Source of the DNA: DATKWD01 sp035529695
GTDB taxonomy: Bacteria; Actinomycetota; Acidimicrobiia; Acidimicrobiales; Salinilacustritrichaceae
NCBI GenBank assembly: GCA_035529695.1
Contig: DATKWD010000142.1
Location: 1-64,000, forward strand
Direction: 5' to 3'
DNA length: 64,000 bases
Shown here: one piece after another, positions 16,808 through 25,505 of the stretch
Numbering within the stretch: the stretch's first letter is position 1
Layout: each line of letters starts with the position of its first letter
Notes under the pieces: model-generated
Seen by the model: only the letters and a program-made list of their open reading frames with translations
Databases searched by the model: none
Told to the model about the DNA's origin: nothing
Translations under genes and position numbers: made by a program

Positions 16808-17629
16808 ATGAGCCTTCTCGACCCCCCGCAGAGACTCGAGCGCGCCGACCCCGATGAGCTGGTCGGCGACATCGTGTCGACTGCCACCCGGCTCGAGCGA
16901 ATGGACCTCGCAGCGGTCGAGCAGATGCGCCTCATGGACCGCGTCGACACCAAGTACACCTTCGGCGTCGGTGACCTCGGCAAGATCCTCGAAGAGCTGG
17001 GCGAGGACTACCGCGTGCTCGACATCGGCGGACGCGTGCTGCACAGCTACGAGAACCAGTACTTCGACACCGCCGACTTCGGCTGCTATCGCAGCCACCA
17101 CAACGCCGATCTCCCGCGCTACAAGTTCAGGTACCGGAGCTACGTCGACACGGACACGACGTACTTCGAGGTCAAGGAGAAGACCAACAAGGGGCGGACC
17201 GACAAGGTCCGGATCCCGGTCGAGCGACTCTCGACCTCGCTCGACGGTCCAGCCGAGGCGCTGGTCCGTGAGGTGGCCGGTGACCGTGGTTGGGACCCCG
17301 CCGACCTGGTGCCCACGGTGCGTGCCACCTTCTTCCGCCTGACCATCGGGTGCCCCGACGTCGGTGAACGGGCGACCATCGACATGCGCGTCCGACTCGA
17401 ACTCGGCGGCGATTGTTCCGTCTATGACGCCGTGGCGATCTGCGAGCTCAAGCAGGCGACCGCGTCTCGACAGTCGGCGCTCGCCGAGGCGCTCAAGCAA
17501 CGGGGCGTCCGTCCTCGCCGGATGACGAAGTACTGCCTCGGGGTGCTCGCCGCCCGGCCCGACGTCAAGGCGAACGACTTCAAGCCCATGGTTCGTGCCG
17601 TCGTCGACCTGACCGACCCGTTGCGATGA
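16808..17629 (+). CDS. VTC-domain polyphosphate-polymerase-like protein
   Basis: 273 residues from ATG 16808; the frame extends 25 codons upstream but overlaps CotH. VTC domains are triphosphate-tunnel enzymes that in yeast Vtc4 make polyphosphate from ATP. The tunnel residues are visible: RVDTKYTF with its Lys, ENQYFDT, the Arg/Lys rows in RYKFRYRSY, FEVKEKTNKGRTDKVR and ICELKQ. The bacterial enzyme is cytoplasmic and probably partners with the adjacent DUF4956 membrane protein, whose ATG overlaps this stop (ATGA). Polyphosphate synthesis is inferred from the family. A triphosphatase or another nucleotide-dependent reaction remains possible. Confidence 0.85.
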   Translation: MSLLDPPQRLERADPDELVGDIVSTATRLERMDLAAVEQMRLMDRVDTKYTFGVGDLGKILEELGEDYRVLDIGGRVLHSYENQYFDTADFGCYRSHHNADLPRYKFRYRSYVDTDTTYFEVKEKTNKGRTDKVRIPVERLSTSLDGPAEALVREVAGDRGWDPADLVPTVRATFFRLTIGCPDVGERATIDMRVRLELGGDCSVYDAVAICELKQATASRQSALAEALKQRGVRPRRMTKYCLGVLAARPDVKANDFKPMVRAVVDLTDPLR

Positions 17630-18249
17630 GCTACGCCACCCAGCTGTTCGACGTCGACGTGCTGGTGTGGCGCGACCTGGGCGAGTTTCTCGTGCGGTTC
17701 GGGCTGAACCTGATCGTCGGCACCGTGATCATCGTCATCACCTATCTGCCGCGACACCCTGATCACGAGTGGGTGTTCACGATGTACGTGTTCAACATCG
17801 CCACCTTCTTCGTCGTCTACATCATGAACGGGCTCGATCTGAACGTCGGGTTCGGCTTCGGGCTCTTCGCGTTGTTCGCGATCCTGCGGTTCCGAACCGA
17901 GAGCATCCCGTTCTTCGAGATGACCCATGTGTTCGCACTCGTCGCGACGGCAGTGATCAACGCGATCAGCGTCGGTGCACTGACCTGGGCCGAGATCATC
18001 GTCGCCGACGTGGGAATCGCCGGGACGATCATGGTGCTGTCGTCGACTCGCGTGAGCAACCGCCTGGCGACCCAGACGGTGCGGTACGAGAAGATCGCCA
18101 ACATCGGGCCCGCGCGGCGTGACGAGTTGCTCGACGACCTCCGGACCCGGACCGGGCTCGACGTGGTCGACGTGCGTGTGCTCGAGATCGACTTCCTCTC
18201 CGACACGGCGCAGCTCAAGCTGTATCACCGTGGCGGCAGCCCGTCCTGA
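17626..18249 (+). CDS. DUF4956 membrane protein
   Basis: 207 residues, translationally coupled to the VTC gene by ATGA. There are about four membrane helices in the first 135 residues, including a FGFGLFALFAILRFRTE segment characteristic of DUF4956. A cytoplasmic C-terminal domain of about 70 residues follows, with an alpha/beta pattern (VVDVRVLEIDFLSD). DUF4956 genes are recurrently next to VTC-domain genes in bacteria, so it likely forms the membrane partner or channel for that enzyme. No direct biochemical role is established. Confidence 0.85.
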   Translation: MSYATQLFDVDVLVWRDLGEFLVRFGLNLIVGTVIIVITYLPRHPDHEWVFTMYVFNIATFFVVYIMNGLDLNVGFGFGLFALFAILRFRTESIPFFEMTHVFALVATAVINAISVGALTWAEIIVADVGIAGTIMVLSSTRVSNRLATQTVRYEKIANIGPARRDELLDDLRTRTGLDVVDVRVLEIDFLSDTAQLKLYHRGGSPS

Positions 18250-18260
18250 GGACCGCAGCC

Positions 18261-21200
18261 GTGCGGCGGTTGGCGATCGCGGTTGCGGTTGTCGTCATGG
18301 CGACGGCGTGCGTCGGCGACGGCGGCGAGCTCTCCGGGCGGGATGCCTCGAACACCGTCGGCCGCTGCCGCGACATCGTCGAGCTCCGCAAGCTGCGCGA
18401 GGAACTGACGCCTGACGCAGGGCACCGGGTGACGGTCCGGCCCCTCGGTCCGAACGGCGAAGCCGTCGAGGCCGACCCGACGTCGTGCCTTCGGACGACC
18501 TCGCCCGGTGTCGACATCGCCACGGCTCGATCGATCGCCGACGAGCCCGCGGTCGCGATGCTCGTCGATCCCGGGACCACGCCGACCGAGGCGACGGCCA
18601 GCGCCGACGCGGCCGTCGACATCGTCGGAGAGCTCGCACCCGACGTCGACCTGGCGGTGTTCGGACTCGGACCGATCGACGACGGGTACTCCGCGCCTGC
18701 CGTGGTGACCGAGGCTCCGGCCCCGTGGGAGTTGTGGACCACAGACGAGGCGCCGCCGGAGGGATGGGATCGCAACCCGCTCCTGACCGACGATCGCTTC
18801 GATTCGGTGCCCACCCCGCTGCTGGCCGTGCCGCCCGAACTCGCGGCCGGGCCCGTGCTCGCTCGGTCGACGCTGATGTTGGACGAGGCCGTCGATCCGG
18901 AGGGGCTGATGCTCACCGGATCGCACACTGGGGGCCTCGTGCTGCGCGTCGCCGGGACCGAGGTGGTGCGATCGAATCTGCCCGCGGGACCGCTGGGACC
19001 CGAGACGGCTCCGTTGGCCGCAACCGGCGATCCGGTCGACTTCGCCGTGACCGTCGAGCCGTCGCTGCTCGGCGGACGCGACATCGTGGTGTCGATCGAG
19101 TGGTTCGGCGCGTCGAGCGGATCTGCGGCACCGTTCTTCGAGTTCGAGGCCGTCGACCGCCGTTCTCGGCCCATCGCCGCTGCGCCGCTGACAGGGTTCG
19201 GTCGCGACCGTCGGTTCGCGATCGCCCAGATCGAGAGCCGCGAGGCGCGCCCGCTCGCACCCGACGACCTGGCACCGGCTGCCGGGGTCGTCGCCGCGCA
19301 CCTCGACGATCGACGCGAACGCTCGTCGGACGGTCCAGAACTCCTCGTCGTGGTGGCCCCGCACCGGAAGGCCGAGGAGCTCCCCGACTTCGGCGGTGAC
19401 CCGATCGTGGTGTGGGTCGGTGACGGCACGGGTGGCGTCGTTCCCGGTGTGCACCGCGCGGTCGACTCGCGTCCCGGGGTCGGCGACTCGTTCGCCGAGT
19501 TCGTCGAGGCGCACCGTCGTGCCGGGGTCTGGTCGGTCGGGCTGTGTGGACCGCTCGAGCCGACCGAGCCGGTCATCGGGGTCGCCGACACGCCGGCGGA
19601 GACCTCACCCGAACTCGTGGCACCGCTCGGGACCGGCCCGTGCGACGCGTCCTCAGCGGTCGCCGGAACTCCTGCCGTGACGACGCTGCGCCTCGACCTC
19701 ACCGACGACCAGCAGCGCGTCTTCGACCAACGTGGCGCCGATCGAGATCGACGACCGGTCGGTGCCACGCTCGAGATCTCCGCGGGGTTCGCGATGGCCG
19801 CCGAGGTGCAGATCCGCGGGCAGTCGACACTCGACTGTGAGCGCAAGAGCTACTCGGTCTCGTTGTCCGAGCGCGTTCCGGTTCCGCTCGTCGACGGATG
19901 GCAGCCCTCGGAGTTCACGCTGCTGTCGCTGTGCCTCGACGAGGGATACCTCAGAACGCTCACGACCTTCCGCCTGCTCGAGGCGCTCGGGCTGTCGGAC
20001 CTGCGCATGTCGCTCGTCGATCTCGTCGTCGCAGACGTCGATCGCGGGGTGTACCTGCTGATCGAGAGGGCCGACGATCTCTCCGAGCACCATCCGACCG
20101 CAGCGGCCGTGATCCGTCGCCGCCTCGACCGGAGCGTGCAGGTGTCCGAGGTCGAGTGGACGTCCAATCGCCGGCCCGACCTGGCCTTCGACGAGTACGA
20201 GTCGCTCATCGAGTTCGCCGAGGCCTACGACGGTGACGACCTCGCCGGTGCGTTGGACGAGCGTCTCGACCTCGATCAGTATCTGCGTTGGCTCGCGCTG
20301 ATGAGCCTGCTCCAGAACGGCGACTACAGCGACGAGGCCTTCTTCGTCGGCGATCCGGTGGTACGAGGCACCGAACTCGGCCTTCGGTGGCACCTCCAGC
20401 CGTGGGACCCCGACGACATGTTCCAGCCGTGCCACCTCGACGGTGTCCTCGAGATCGTCGACCGTGCCGGGCTCACCAGCTGTGCCGAGAGCAGGATCGA
20501 CGCAGCGATCCTCGGCGACGACGGGGTGCTGGCCCGATACCAGACTCAACTCGACCGGGTCCTCGACGAGATCACCCCCGATCGATTCGCGACGACGATG
20601 GACGAGGTCCGAACCGAGTTCGACGCCGTCCTGCCCGCGAGCCCGCAGGTGGTGATGACCGAGCTGGCATCGACGGACGGGTCGGTCGTCGACGCCGAGT
20701 CGTTCGGGGCCGCGCTCGACCGCAATCAGGCGGTGCTCGTCGAGCGGTTCCGTTCCCGCTCGGTCGAACTGGTCGACCGGGTGCGCGAGCGGGGTGGGCC
20801 GTTCCTCGCCGACGACGTGGCCGCGACCCTGACGTTGCGTGCGCCGACGCACGCCTCGGCCAACGGCGCGCTGCCGGTGGTGGTCGAGGCGCGGACGGGC
20901 GATGGCACGATCGACCGGTCGGTGTCGGGACTCGTCGAGCTGCAGGTGAGGGGGGCCGCTCCCGCTTCGATCCCGATCACGGTCCGACGCGGGAGAGGCT
21001 CGACCACGGTCGACCTCCTCGACGTCGAGGCCGATTCGGTCTCGCTGTCGGTCGGGACCGCCCCTGCCGCAACCGTCACGATCGACTCGGCCGACCGGAC
21101 GACGCGCGAGTTCGCCGGCGATCTGACCGGCGACGATCTGCAGTGGGGTCCCGACGAGACCATCGTGCTCGTCGGCGACACGCGCGTCCCGGCAGGATCG

Positions 21201-22262
21201 ACACTGGTCATCGAACCGGGCACGCGGGTCGAGGTCTCGAGTCTCGTCGACATCGAGGTCCGCGGAACCATCGACAGCCGGGCGACCGACGCTTCGCCGA
21301 TCGTGTTCGTCCCCGCGGCGTCGTTGGTGCCGTGGGGAGGAATCGTGCACCTCGACGGGACAGGAACCTACGACCACACCTGGTTCGTCGCCGGCGGCGG
21401 CCGCGCTGATCGCGCCTTCGGTCACTCGGGCTCGCAGCCGGTCATCCTGGCGTCGTCGGGTGCCGAGGTGAGTCTCGACCACGCGGTGTTCCAGGACGGA
21501 CCCGGCAAGGGTCCATCGGGTCACACGTCGACGGTCACGATCTCGAATTCGCTCGTGACCCGGCTCGACACCGGCGGCGAGTTCATCGACACGGCCGTGA
21601 CCGTCGACGACTCGTGGTACCTCGACTTCCCCGACCCCGACCGGGCCGGCGACGACGACAACGACGCGATCTACCTCGCCCGCGAGTCTTCCGGACCCGT
21701 CGGCGACGTCACGGCGACGGTCCGCGACTCGGTCTTCTTCGGCGGGGCCGACGACGGCATCGATCACAACGGTGCGGACGTGACGCTCGAACGCCTGTGG
21801 ATCGAGGGCTTCGCGCACGAGTGTGTCGCGTTCTCGGCTGGTGGGCTCGCCACGCTGTCCGACTCGGTGCTGTCGGAGTGTGAACAAGGCGTCGAGATCG
21901 GCTACGGCTCGCCCGAGGTCATCGTCGATCACGTCGTCGTGATGGGCAACGACGTGGGCGTCCGCTACGGCGACGACTACCGATTCGAGTACTCGGGTTC
22001 GATCACGGTCTCCAACTCGATCGTCGTCGACAACGTCGACGACGTGTTGAACTTCGTGCTGCCGTTGGACGGCCCGGCACCGGACGGCCTGAGACTGCGG
22101 CAGACACTGCTCGGGTCGCCCGACGACGGCGACGATGCCGCAGACGTGATGACCGGAGTGGTGACCTTCACCGACCGCCTCCTGCTCGGACCGCGGTCGC
22201 CGGGGGTCGGCCGAGCCGACGACGGAAGCGATCTGGGTCTGGTCACCGGTCGACCACGGTGA
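18261..22262 (+). CDS. Giant lipoprotein: CotH-like domain plus right-handed beta-helix
   Basis: 1333 residues from GTG 18261. A lipobox (VVMATAC, Cys17) marks it as an exported lipoprotein. Residues about 20-470 form an N-terminal region I do not recognise. About 475-850 is CotH-like: IRGQSTLDCERKSYSV, LLSLCLDEGYLRTLTTFRL, GVYLLIERADD and WHLQPWDPDDMF. A beta-sandwich-like linker follows (about 860-950), then a right-handed beta-helix (about 960-1310) with repeated turns such as VTISNSLV, VTATVRDSVFFGGADDGIDHNGADVTLERLWI and EVIVDHVVVMGNDVGVRYGDDY. Fusion of a CotH kinase-like domain with a polysaccharide-type beta-helix suggests action on a cell-surface polymer. It follows DUF4956 by 11 bp and overlaps the convergent acetyltransferase gene by 20 bp. 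Confidence 0.8.
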   Translation: MRRLAIAVAVVVMATACVGDGGELSGRDASNTVGRCRDIVELRKLREELTPDAGHRVTVRPLGPNGEAVEADPTSCLRTTSPGVDIATARSIADEPAVAMLVDPGTTPTEATASADAAVDIVGELAPDVDLAVFGLGPIDDGYSAPAVVTEAPAPWELWTTDEAPPEGWDRNPLLTDDRFDSVPTPLLAVPPELAAGPVLARSTLMLDEAVDPEGLMLTGSHTGGLVLRVAGTEVVRSNLPAGPLGPETAPLAATGDPVDFAVTVEPSLLGGRDIVVSIEWFGASSGSAAPFFEFEAVDRRSRPIAAAPLTGFGRDRRFAIAQIESREARPLAPDDLAPAAGVVAAHLDDRRERSSDGPELLVVVAPHRKAEELPDFGGDPIVVWVGDGTGGVVPGVHRAVDSRPGVGDSFAEFVEAHRRAGVWSVGLCGPLEPTEPVIGVADTPAETSPELVAPLGTGPCDASSAVAGTPAVTTLRLDLTDDQQRVFDQRGADRDRRPVGATLEISAGFAMAAEVQIRGQSTLDCERKSYSVSLSERVPVPLVDGWQPSEFTLLSLCLDEGYLRTLTTFRLLEALGLSDLRMSLVDLVVADVDRGVYLLIERADDLSEHHPTAAAVIRRRLDRSVQVSEVEWTSNRRPDLAFDEYESLIEFAEAYDGDDLAGALDERLDLDQYLRWLALMSLLQNGDYSDEAFFVGDPVVRGTELGLRWHLQPWDPDDMFQPCHLDGVLEIVDRAGLTSCAESRIDAAILGDDGVLARYQTQLDRVLDEITPDRFATTMDEVRTEFDAVLPASPQVVMTELASTDGSVVDAESFGAALDRNQAVLVERFRSRSVELVDRVRERGGPFLADDVAATLTLRAPTHASANGALPVVVEARTGDGTIDRSVSGLVELQVRGAAPASIPITVRRGRGSTTVDLLDVEADSVSLSVGTAPAATVTIDSADRTTREFAGDLTGDDLQWGPDETIVLVGDTRVPAGSTLVIEPGTRVEVSSLVDIEVRGTIDSRATDASPIVFVPAASLVPWGGIVHLDGTGTYDHTWFVAGGGRADRAFGHSGSQPVILASSGAEVSLDHAVFQDGPGKGPSGHTSTVTISNSLVTRLDTGGEFIDTAVTVDDSWYLDFPDPDRAGDDDNDAIYLARESSGPVGDVTATVRDSVFFGGADDGIDHNGADVTLERLWIEGFAHECVAFSAGGLATLSDSVLSECEQGVEIGYGSPEVIVDHVVVMGNDVGVRYGDDYRFEYSGSITVSNSIVVDNVDDVLNFVLPLDGPAPDGLRLRQTLLGSPDDGDDAADVMTGVVTFTDRLLLGPRSPGVGRADDGSDLGLVTGRPR

Positions 22263-23211
22263 CCGGTTCGGACGCGGACCGGCAGAAGGCGGCGATCGTG
22301 GTCGTCTCGAGCGTCTCGTCGGACCAGCGACGCTTGTACGGGATGTCCATGCCGAGGTCGTAGGTGCCGATGCCCTCGTCGCAGAGTCGTTCGATCTGGT
22401 CGAGCTGGAGGAGGTGTCCGACGCCGAGCGAGCGGACGTCCTCGGTCGCCGACAGCTGCAGCCCCCGGTACGTCGGGCCGCGCACGCCACCCACGATGTA
22501 GCCGACGTCGGCCCCGTCGAGCCGGGCCACGAGGCACCGGGTTCGTTGCGGCCCGAGGCGAGACAGCACGAGCCGGTAGAAGCCGGCCATGTCGGGCGAA
22601 GAGAGCCCATCACCCTCGGCACCCTTCCAACTCCGCTGCTCGATCGAGATCAGCCGGTCGAGCAGGGTCGAGGCACGGTCGGCGTCGACCGGTTCGATCA
22701 CCAGGCCGGCGTGGAGCGCATCCCGGCGAAGGCGGCGCATCGTTTGGCGGAAGCGGGGGCTTCGCCGCCCGAACCAGCGTTCGAATCCCTCGCGGAGGTC
22801 GGCGCGGCATCGGGTGATCCCGCCCGCCCGATGGAGCACGTGGGTCGGATCGAGCCCGCTCAGCGCGTCCTGCCACGTGGGGCTTGCCTCCACGAGGCCG
22901 GGGACGAGGAACACGTGGTGTTCGACGTCGGTGATCGCCTCGGCGATCTCGGCCCAGACCCGGGGTTCGCCGATCACCGGGCACGCGAAGCCCCACACCC
23001 GGTCGACCCCCGACAGGATCCGGCGACCGTCGGCATCGGTCGCTCGGTCGAACAGGCCCCAGCCCGAGTCGGTGGTGAGCAGCATCGGATCCTGCGGCCG
23101 CATCGCGGCGGTGAGCGGAAGGACCCAGTCGGTCGAGGAGCACCACCGGTCGATGCCCACCATGGCATCGACCGCCCGGTCGTAGTCGTCCGCGTCTGCG
23201 AAGTCGAGCAC
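22243..23211 (-). CDS. GNAT/FemAB-like acetyltransferase
   Basis: 322 residues from GTG 23211. The C-terminal half has the two-domain FemAB/BioF2-like acyltransferase pattern: RFRQTMRRLRRDA, then LISIEQRSWKG, FYRLVLSRLG, and the acyl-CoA segment VGYIVGGVRG followed by GVGHLLQLDQIERLCDEGIGTYDLGM. Such proteins often transfer acyl or aminoacyl groups to cell-wall or polysaccharide precursors. The substrate here is unknown. It starts 4 bp after maf, so it lies at the end of a long minus-strand gene run, and its 3' end overlaps the CotH-beta-helix gene by 20 bp. Confidence 0.75.
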   Translation of the reverse strand: MLDFADADDYDRAVDAMVGIDRWCSSTDWVLPLTAAMRPQDPMLLTTDSGWGLFDRATDADGRRILSGVDRVWGFACPVIGEPRVWAEIAEAITDVEHHVFLVPGLVEASPTWQDALSGLDPTHVLHRAGGITRCRADLREGFERWFGRRSPRFRQTMRRLRRDALHAGLVIEPVDADRASTLLDRLISIEQRSWKGAEGDGLSSPDMAGFYRLVLSRLGPQRTRCLVARLDGADVGYIVGGVRGPTYRGLQLSATEDVRSLGVGHLLQLDQIERLCDEGIGTYDLGMDIPYKRRWSDETLETTTIAAFCRSASEPVTVVDR

Positions 23212-23215
23212 GAAC

Positions 23216-23809
23216 TCAGTCGCCGAGGTCGAACAGATCGACGCCCACCGACCGCAGCAGGCGGCGCGTCAGCGTCAGGGGCAGGCCGACCACGTTGCTC
23301 GCCGACCCGTCGACCGATTCGATGAACGCGCCGCCGATGCCCTGGATGGCGAAGCCCCCGGCCTTCCCGTCGGGTTCGCCGGTCGCCACGTACCAGGCGA
23401 TCTCTGCGTCGGACATGGGCGTCATCGTCACCGTGGTCGACTCGACGTCCACCACGGCAGCCGACGCGGTGACGACGGACACCCCGGTGATCACCCGGTG
23501 CGGCCGCACGGTCAGGCGACGCAGCATCCGGGTCGCGTCCTGGTCGTCGGCAGGCTTGCCGAAGATCTCGTCGTCCAGGGCGACACACGTGTCGGCACCG
23601 ATCACGACCCACCCGTCGTCGTCCGGGTCGAGCGTGCCCGCCACGAGGTCGGCCTTCTCGCGGCTGAGCCGCCGGACGTAGTCGACCGGCGACTCGGCGC
23701 CGAGCCTGGCCTCGTCGAGGTCGGCGGGGCGCACCTCGACGGTGAGTCCGAGCTGTTCGAGGAGGTCTCGACGTCTCGGTGACGCCGATGCCAGGACGTA
23801 GTGCGTCAC
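23216..23809 (-). CDS. maf: Maf-family nucleoside triphosphate pyrophosphatase
   Basis: 197 residues from GTG 23809; the upstream extension overlaps dusB and is rejected. The Maf signature is complete: LASASPRRRDLLEQLG, the VSREKA-like block (RLSREKADLV), VIGADTCVALDDEIFGKP with the catalytic Asp, and YVATGEPDGKAGGFAIQG near the C-terminus. Maf enzymes hydrolyse modified or non-canonical nucleotides (dTTP, UTP or m7GTP, depending on subfamily) to the monophosphate, and limit mutagenic incorporation. It sits 7 bp after dusB and 4 bp before the acetyltransferase. Confidence 0.92.
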   Translation of the reverse strand: MTHYVLASASPRRRDLLEQLGLTVEVRPADLDEARLGAESPVDYVRRLSREKADLVAGTLDPDDDGWVVIGADTCVALDDEIFGKPADDQDATRMLRRLTVRPHRVITGVSVVTASAAVVDVESTTVTMTPMSDAEIAWYVATGEPDGKAGGFAIQGIGGAFIESVDGSASNVVGLPLTLTRRLLRSVGVDLFDLGD

Positions 23810-23816
23810 CTGCGGG

Positions 23817-24950
23817 TCATCCGCCGGACACGACGAGGTCGGCGTCTCGGTCGAGTCGGTCGGTGACGTCGGGATGATCGAACCAGCCCTCGGGAACCGT
23901 GACCGGCTTCGGGCCGTGCGTGTGGCCACGAGGCATCCGCAGGGCCTCGACGGGGAACGGAGCGGTCGGGTCGAGGGGAGCGAGGAGGTCGTCGAGCTGG
24001 TCGAGCGTCTCGACCGTCCGCAGGTCACGGCGCAGCGCTGATCCGATCACGAAGCCTTGGAGGTACCAGCCGGTGTGCTTGCGGAACTCCTTCAGACCGT
24101 GCTGCTCGCCGAACCAGGCGGCGAGCAACGTTGCGTGCCTCTCCATGGTGGTGCAGATCGATCCGAGGTCGGGCGGGGATGGAATCGGGTCACCGGCGAA
24201 CGCAGCGGCGAGGTCGCGGAACAACCAGGGACGGCCGAGGCATCCGCGCCCCACGACCACGCCGTCACAGCCGGTCTCGCGCATCATGGCGACGGCGTCG
24301 TGGGCATCCCAGATGTCACCGTTGCCGAGCACCGGGATCGAGGTCACCGCTTCCTTCAGCCTGCCGATCGTCGACCAGTCGGCGTCGCCCGCGTAGAGCT
24401 GCTGCGCGGTCCGTGCGTGCAGGGCGACGGCGGCGGCGCCGGCGTCCTCGGCCGCGCGGCCTGCATCGAGGAACGTGGTGTGATCGTCGTCGATGCCGAC
24501 CCGCATCTTCACGGTGACGGGCACCGAGCCGGCCGAATCGACGGCCGCGGACACGACGTGGGCGAAGAGGCGGCGGCGGACCGGCAGGGCCGCCCCGCCG
24601 CCGTGACGGGTGACCTTGCGGGCCGGGCAGCCGAAGTTCAGGTCGATGTGATCGACCCGTTCCTCGCGGACGAGCTGGGACACCGCCGCTCCCATGACGT
24701 CGGGGTCGGTGCCATACAGCTGGATCGAGCGGACCGGCTCGTCGTCGGCGAAGTCTGCCAGGCGCTTGGTCTTGTCGTGCCGCTCGACCAACCCGCGGGC
24801 GCTCACCATCTCACTCACGTAGAGCGCGGCCCCGAACTCGCGGCACAGCGACCGGAAGGGAGCGTTGGTGACCCCGGCCATCGGCGCGAGCACGACCGGC
24901 ATCGCACAACGGATCGGCCCGATCTCCAGCGGTGGGAACGACGACATCAC
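23817..24950 (-). CDS. dusB: tRNA-dihydrouridine synthase
   Basis: 377 residues from GTG 24950, with ATG 24947 as the equally good second codon. It is an FMN-dependent TIM-barrel enzyme reducing uridine to dihydrouridine in the tRNA D-loop. Landmarks are VLAPMAGVTNAPFR, the catalytic Cys in NFGCPARKVTRHGGGAAL, the TVKMRVGIDDDH segment, ALHARTAQQLYAGDADW, and the FMN phosphate site GNGDIWDAHDAVAMM followed by VVVGRGCLGRPW. A C-terminal helical domain binds tRNA. Seventeen bases separate it from the upstream selenoprotein-like gene, so it may be read through from that operon. Confidence 0.93.
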   Translation of the reverse strand: MMSSFPPLEIGPIRCAMPVVLAPMAGVTNAPFRSLCREFGAALYVSEMVSARGLVERHDKTKRLADFADDEPVRSIQLYGTDPDVMGAAVSQLVREERVDHIDLNFGCPARKVTRHGGGAALPVRRRLFAHVVSAAVDSAGSVPVTVKMRVGIDDDHTTFLDAGRAAEDAGAAAVALHARTAQQLYAGDADWSTIGRLKEAVTSIPVLGNGDIWDAHDAVAMMRETGCDGVVVGRGCLGRPWLFRDLAAAFAGDPIPSPPDLGSICTTMERHATLLAAWFGEQHGLKEFRKHTGWYLQGFVIGSALRRDLRTVETLDQLDDLLAPLDPTAPFPVEALRMPRGHTHGPKPVTVPEGWFDHPDVTDRLDRDADLVVSGG

Positions 24951-24967
24951 GCCACCAGTGTGGGGGA

Positions 24968-25501
24968 TCAGGTGGTCGAGAGCGAGTCGATGAGGTCGTC
25001 GACCGGCGGTCGAGCGTCAGGATCGGGCGGGTGGAACACGTAGGCCATCGTCTGATCGGGGCCGATGACGAAGTCGCCGCCGAGTTGGAGGCTGTCGCCG
25101 GTCGGTCGATGGAACCGGCGGCCCCTGGCCATCAGCTTCGCGTAGCTCCACCAGATCTTCGGACCCCAGACATCGGACACGGAGCCCCGCCCGACGCCCA
25201 TGGCGGCATAGGCCGTGCGATCGGCGTCGGCGAGCACCCGGATCCGGTCGGGCAGGTCGAGGTGCGTCCGGTAGTCGCCCAGTCGGTCGAGGTTGTCGAA
25301 CATCACCACGGCGATCTCGGCGTCGCCGAATGCGTCGAGCCGATCGCTCACGGCGATCACGTGCTCCTGGCACGGCAGTCAGTAGAAGTGGCGGTGGAAG
25401 ACGAGCACCACATCGCGGCCGACATGGTCGGCGAGCTGCCACGGTGCCCCGTGATCGTCCACCAGTTCGACCGAAGGAGCGGGGTCACCGGCGGCGATCA
25501 T
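24968..25501 (-). CDS. AhpC/TSA-like peroxiredoxin-fold protein, probable selenoprotein (in-frame UGA at Sec41)
   Basis: Read from ATG 25501, the frame runs 40 codons, meets TGA at 25379-25381, then continues 136 codons to TGA 24970-24968, giving 177 residues. With the UGA decoded, the active site reads FHRHFY-U-LPCQEHV, that is UxxC (Sec41, Cys44). Relatives of this AhpC-TSA_2 (PRXL2-like) fold carry CxxC at this point. Downstream features of the family follow: VVMFDN, RVLADADRTAYAAMGVGRGS and LQLGGDFVIGPDQT. A start at GTG 25360 would delete the whole active site. Two perfect hairpins follow the UGA. The gene lies 4 bp after an enolase-superfamily gene in the haloperoxidase run. It is probably a thiol- or selenol-dependent reductase. 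A TGC/TGT to TGA error or a nonsense mutation is the alternative. Confidence 0.75.
25342..25358 (-). promoter_or_regulatory. Candidate bacterial SECIS hairpin
   Basis: On the minus strand GATCGC and GCGATC form a perfect 6-bp stem closing a 5-nt loop CGTGA, extendable by one U-G pair. The loop begins 27 nt after the UGA and has G as its second base, which matches the general bacterial SECIS pattern of a short stem-loop about 16-37 nt downstream with an early loop G. A second perfect stem (CGTGC/GCACG, loop CAGGA) at 25360-25374 lies closer to the UGA. Confidence 0.5.
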
Positions 25502-25505
25502 GGGG

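Noticed and set aside
19653..22622. 989-codon open frame on the minus strand
   Set aside because: It is antisense to the CotH/beta-helix gene, low in complexity and Arg/Val/Asp-rich, and shows no domain. It is a GC-skew shadow frame.
24968..25360. Gene start at GTG 25360 for the peroxiredoxin-like protein
   Set aside because: It would remove the first 47 residues including the active-site motif. The frame with the UGA is better supported.
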